Source of the DNA: Basidiobolus heterosporus B8920
Lineage: Eukaryota > Basidiobolomycota > Basidiobolomycetes > Basidiobolales > Basidiobolaceae
Assembly: GCA_000697455.1 (NCBI GenBank)
Contig: JNET01033213.1
Span: 1-12,016 of the forward strand
Reading direction: 5' to 3'
Length of the DNA stretch: 12,016 nucleotides
The notes beneath the pieces are model-generated. The model was not told the origin of the DNA and made no database searches. It saw only the letters and a program-made list of their open reading frames with translations. Numbering within the stretch: position 1 is the first letter of the stretch; every line of letters starts with the position of its first letter. A program made the position numbers and the translations under genes. This document shows, piece after piece, positions 8,115 to 12,016 of the stretch.

Positions 8115-8541
8115 GTTATTACAAATATATCTGGTCAACCTTGCCAGCATACCCTCAGAAACAATTGTTTGATCTGAAAGCAATGAAACAGTGCTGGAAG
8201 TAAGCTGCTTAGAGACAGGCGGTAATTTTGTATGTACAGGTTTGCATTTGCTTTCAACTGAAAAATGCATCCCGATTTTTAATATAACGGTTAATGTCCA
8301 AATATCATTGTACTTCTGGCGGTGTTTATTTTCCTTGTGTGATTATTTCTCTACATACGATAGATTCTCATTATTATTATCTTAACATACCTCCTTGTTC
8401 TGTCTTTCCGGGCGATTCATTTTATAGCGAAGTAGCTATTCATCTTACTTTGCATACGGTGCAATTTTAGTTCAGTGATTTGAGGGCATCTTACGAGGTT
8501 TTTAATACATTCCTTTTTCAACTCTTCTAAAGACCATATAC

Positions 8542-10716
8542 ATGAGTCTGGACCGTTGGGAAGGAGAGCCAAATATACAAGTTGACCTTCAGCAGTTTAA
8601 ACCTGAAGACTTGAGCCTACCTGGGTCTCCTGATCCTTTATATGAAAGTTGGGACAGTGATAAACAAAGAGTAAAGAAAGAGCAGAAGCTCTTCAACGAA
8701 TACAATCACTTTTCTCAAAACGAATGGTCATGGGATCGTGTCATAAAGGTACAAGAGTAATATGATATTATTCCTTGAAAGCTTGTTTGAGTAACACACT
8801 CGCATACATATAGGAATGTACTACCCTTCAAAAGAAAAACTATGATTTAGAGCTTCGAAATTTAGTTATGCAAGAGCAGCTATTTCGTTCACGAGCCGAT
8901 AATGTCAGAGAGCTAATGAAAGAGGTATGGCCATTCGTCTTAAAACATGTCACGTTAGCAATAAATTCACTACCCTTGTACTTGTTGAAATAGTTTTATG
9001 CCGACAAGGAGCTGATAAAGAATCTAATGGAAGAACAGGAAAAGCGCAATAGTCTTATGAGAGATGCGCAAGAGGAGCTCATACAGCTGAAAGAAAAAGT
9101 GAAGAGGCCTTGCCTGTTACAACACGGAATGTCAGAAGATAAGCGTAACGCATATAATCTAGCTCTAAAAGAAGAAAAAGTACTTCGTAGAGAGGTGGGC
9201 GTTCTAAAAGAGCGGTTTAATAAGTGTAGCAAAGAGCTTAAAACATCTCAGGATGAATTGCAACATTTACGTAATATACATAACACATTGCAAGACGAGT
9301 TCGGGAAATACAAACAGGACTCCGAAAACCAGGTTAATGGCATCCGCTCCTTGAAGGTGCAAGTTGAAAATGACCTTGCTCAATTGCAAGAGCAATATTC
9401 AGAAGTTGTGAAGAAGATACCTGCATCAGAAGATAAGATAATGGCATTGAGTGAGATGCGTGATAACGCATTAGAGGAGTGTGAAAGATGCCATCAGAAA
9501 TTAGCAGAAGTCCAGCGACAACTGTCAACACAAGAGAAATGGATTGCCGAATTCCAAATAGAGCGCGAGCGTATGGATTTACTTTGCTCTTCGCCTGGGA
9601 AGGATTCGCAGGAGGAATCTGTGTCTGGTACAAAAGAGATTAGTACTGAACGCTACGTTCGCTGTAAATTAAGCGAGGTTTGTTGCTTTATCATGCAAAT
9701 CCCCTATCCATTCCAGCCCTTAATGATTTCAAATAGGATTGTGAGCTATACAAAGATCAGATCGCAGAGCTCAGTATGCAGGTGATTCAGTACAAGCTTT
9801 CTTACATCAAATCCGAAAATCAAATCAGGGAAATGGACAGCGAAATTTATACGGTAGCGTGCACACTTGATACTCGTTTGATATTTCGGGATACCAATAG
9901 GGTTTTTTCAACATCTAGTTAAGGCAGAAACTAACAGAGGCCGAAGATCTGTCCTACTTTTTATCCGAGCATTTACAAGAGCTAGAGGATGAACTGGATA
10001 ATACTGAATGTGGAAATAACGCATCTGAGCACTCTTTCAAGAAAGAGATACTACACTTAGAAGAGGTAAGCCTAGTAGTGATATTGAGTAGACCTCATAG
10101 GATCTCACTTTGCGACCATCTTAGATTCTTTCTATGGCTATGGCCAATCTTCACTCCCAAGACCCCTCTGCAGTTGATATGATTACAGAGTTGGAGTATC
10201 TACGGAATCAAGTTGTGGATAATATCTCTCGATCGAAAGCATTGAAGGCCCAAATTGCTCAAGAAGCTATCAATCGAATGACCGCTGAAGCAAAGGGCAG
10301 AGCTATAGAGCAAGAACTGCATGATAAATATATAAATGATATATTTCTGTTGGAACAAGTATTTAACCGTGGTATTTCTACGTCGAAGATAGTTGATGGC
10401 CTAACTTCCCTTAGGATTTAGAAAACAAAGATGCAGAAATCAGGCGATTGCGAGAGAGGCTAGCAACATTTGATAGTACCGACTCTCTCCCTATGACCTC
10501 AATGATACATAGAAGAGTAATATTGTTTTCGATTTCATGTGCTAATCTTGGTCTAATTAGCATCTTATTAGTCACTACATGACATGAAGCTTTTTTATAG
10601 CGCATCGGGTGCTTCGGTCCAATATCGCAGAGTAACTAGCATGTAGATCTGGTTTTTCTCTATTATTGGCTCATCCTTTATCTGGGTGTTTGTAGTCTTT
10701 TCATAACATCAAGTAG
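8542..10716 (+). CDS. Coiled-coil protein with probable CM1 (gamma-tubulin complex-binding) motif; 9 exons
   Basis: Hand-built exons: 8542-8748, 8814-8924, 8994-9677, 9737-9853, 9928-10065, 10125-10358, 10415-10516, 10572-10631 and 10696-10716, giving 557 aa. All eight introns are GT-AG, 55-74 nt and phase 0. Residues 74-92, LQKKNYDLELRNLVMQEQL, fit the centrosomin motif 1 pattern (L-x-K-x-N-[FY]-x-L-x-L-[KR]…E-x-L) of Cnn, Mto1 and Pcp1, which recruit and activate gamma-tubulin complexes at spindle pole bodies and other microtubule-organising sites. Most of residues 107-310 and 335-530 is heptad-rich coiled coil, with a Ser-rich break near 305-325 (including SSPGK). There is no signal peptide or membrane segment. 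At 557 aa it would be short for this family. The terminal exon (SFHNIK, stop) is weak; a longer intron to 10754 would instead give a basic C-terminus ending at 10888. A generic coiled-coil protein remains possible. Confidence 0.7.
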
Positions 10717-11293
10717 CCGTTTACAACGTCAACCTACCCATAGATCTAAACAGAGCATGAATTCACACTTGAGACACCTTAGGATTATTGGCCATGTAAA
10801 CAGGCGTGTTGTAAATCACTTTTCAAACAGGACGCCAATTACGTTCGCTTTTTACAAGGTAGCTAAGAGCATTCAGTCTGTAATTTGAGGCTTCTTATGG
10901 ATTTACATTATATATGTGTATATGTTCCGAATTTTGTTCTAGATACAGTGAATAGAGATAGGGATATTTGATATTTAATTGGCTAACTGTCACATTGTAA
11001 ATACCTTTTGTTTATCAGATTTGGTAGAACTGTGTATGCAGAACTGTCACTTGCTCAATATATTCCATCGAGGCTAAATAATACTCGGAAACACTACCAC
11101 TAGGATCTGATTTGCTAAATCCAATAATAAGATCGCAAATACTCGTCTATGTTGGAACTTGAATCAGCATTGTGCTAGCGTATTTACATACACCGAATAT
11201 CATAACTAGAAATCTAACGGCGTGACTTAGTTGTGAATAATTTTGTTTTCCTAAAGTTCTGAACAGGAATAGCGATAGCTTAACAAAGTGCAA
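10717..11293. other. Intergenic region with possible alternative last exon
   Basis: About 580 bp between two genes in the same orientation. One frame is open from about 10697 to the TGA at 10886-10888. With an acceptor at 10754 it could serve as an alternative terminal exon of the coiled-coil gene. The rest (10890-11293) is AT-rich and should carry the 3' end of that gene and the promoter of the next. No RNA gene or mobile element was recognised. Confidence 0.5.
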
Positions 11294-12016
11294 ATGCACC
11301 CACAGAGTTTTGTCAAGAAGAAGGAATTGGATCCTAGTAAACTGATTGAACAAGCACTTCATGACAAAACAATCCCGGCCAATAGATTGTACTCAAACAT
11401 CGTACTATTTTATTTCTTTCTCCCATAAATGTGACTAAAACTCCTTGTTTGATCAGCTATCAATCGTCTACTGAAGCAAGTACTTCTAGTCCTTTTGCTA
11501 TGTTCGATTCTCCCGTATGTATAACCAAGATGATATGATTCTTTTTTCAAATTCTTGGTTAGCTAAACTAGTGACTTTTCTATTGCATGTAGACACGGAA
11601 AAGGCGGAAACTATCAACGAAATTACTTAAGTCTGAACGAGATATGACGCCAAGTAAAGCTACCTTTGATATATGTAGACAACCCGCATATAACGAGTTG
11701 GACATGGGTACGTAATTACATTTAAGGTTACTCTGTTACGAACAATTGCTAACTGCTTCTATCAAGCTCAAGAAAGCCCAACTAGAAATAAGAAAACGTG
11801 TAGTGAAAAAAACATTGTAGAGATATTGGACATTGAAAAAGATGCTAGACAGCCAGTGGTGAGCCCGCGTAAGAAGCTTTACAAGAAGGAGCTCAACTTC
11901 CAAAATAGCTATACCTCACCAAACAAAAGATCACCAAGTATATCTCTGGTACGTAGATGTTTAACTCTCTTGGATTTAATACAGATATGACTATATGCCG
12001 TTTTCCGTTAGGTTGA
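11294..12016 (+). CDS. Unidentified basic protein with clustered CDK sites (cut by window end)
   Basis: Hand-built exons: 11294-11388, 11457-11514, 11593-11707, 11773-11948 and 12012 to the edge. The introns are 68, 78, 65 and 63 nt, GT-AG, in phases 2, 0, 1 and 0. The start is the first ATG after an in-frame stop at 11276-11278, with A at -3. The 148 residues visible before the last exon are hydrophilic and basic, with no signal peptide or membrane segment. Full CDK consensus sites (S/T-P-x-K/R) occur at S50 (SPTR), T70 (TPSK), S91 (SPTR), S120 (SPRK) and S138 (SPNK), plus minimal SP at S43 and S143. TRKRRK at 52-57 is a likely nuclear localisation signal next to the first site. I do not recognise the family. 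The pattern suggests a nuclear substrate of a cyclin-dependent kinase, such as a replication, kinetochore or spindle protein. An upstream non-coding or coding exon cannot be excluded. Confidence 0.65.

Larger units (their letters stand above)
7501..8541. other. Divergent intergenic region (GNAT-like and coiled-coil genes)
   Basis: About 1 kb shared upstream of two divergent genes. It holds the GNAT-like gene's TATA box and pyrimidine-rich leader on its left, a 10-bp tandem repeat at 8073-8114 in the middle, and TTTTATAG at about 8422-8429 on the plus strand, a weak TATA candidate some 115 bp before the coiled-coil gene. Open frames here (for example 8191-8385) start only at non-ATG codons and look spurious. 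Confidence 0.5.

Noticed and set aside
8191-8385. Open frames on both strands around 8088-8385
   Set aside because: The plus-strand frame begins at a GTG codon, the two frames overlap antisense to each other, and neither shows domain-like content.
11147-11362. Minus-strand 71-codon open frame
   Set aside because: It is antisense to the first exon of the CDK-site gene and has no supported domain.
11501-11509. GTTCGATTC resembling a tRNA T-loop
   Set aside because: The flanks do not form a T-stem, there is no acceptor or anticodon arm, and the bases lie in an exon reading AMFDSP.

Overview
The window reads as nuclear DNA of a filamentous or early-diverging fungus (Mucoromycota/Zoopagomycota-like is my best guess, an inference). 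The reasons are two tandem GPI-type chitin deacetylase genes with a cysteine-rich N-terminal segment, short GT-AG introns of about 55-78 nt with CTAAC/CTAAT-like branch sites, AT-rich intergenic DNA with TATA-type promoters, and no bacterial-style operons. I see no rRNA, tRNA, CRISPR array or recognisable mobile element.

Layout. (1) 1-308, minus strand: N-terminal part of a chitin deacetylase cut by the window edge. (2) 1102-2160, minus strand: a complete, intronless chitin deacetylase paralogue of 352 aa with signal peptide, NodB catalytic motifs, Ser/Thr-rich stalk and GPI-type tail. The two copies are near-identical over about 123 bp of the catalytic side but only about 77% identical just next to it, which suggests gene conversion. 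(3) 2161-4532: about 2.4 kb between divergent genes, holding promoter elements and a small 12-bp tandem repeat but no convincing gene. (4) 4533-6326, plus strand: an AMP-forming acyl-CoA synthetase, with an intron-like, stop-free 66-nt segment near its N-terminus. (5) 6910-7500, minus strand: a GNAT-fold acetyltransferase-like protein that lacks the usual acetyl-CoA loop and carries a basic, NLS-like tail. (6) 8542 to about 10716, plus strand: a nine-exon coiled-coil gene with a probable CM1 (centrosomin motif 1, gamma-tubulin complex-binding) segment. (7) 11294 to beyond the end, plus strand: an unidentified basic protein with five full-consensus CDK sites in its first 148 residues, cut by the window edge.

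Functional picture. The left end is a cell-wall (chitin to chitosan) locus, the middle is fatty or carboxylic acid activation, and the right end holds two intron-rich genes in the same orientation that may both serve mitosis or microtubule organisation. That link is inferred from the CM1-like motif and the CDK-site cluster only. Exon boundaries were worked out by hand from reading-frame continuity and splice consensus, so internal exons are firmer than the terminal ones.
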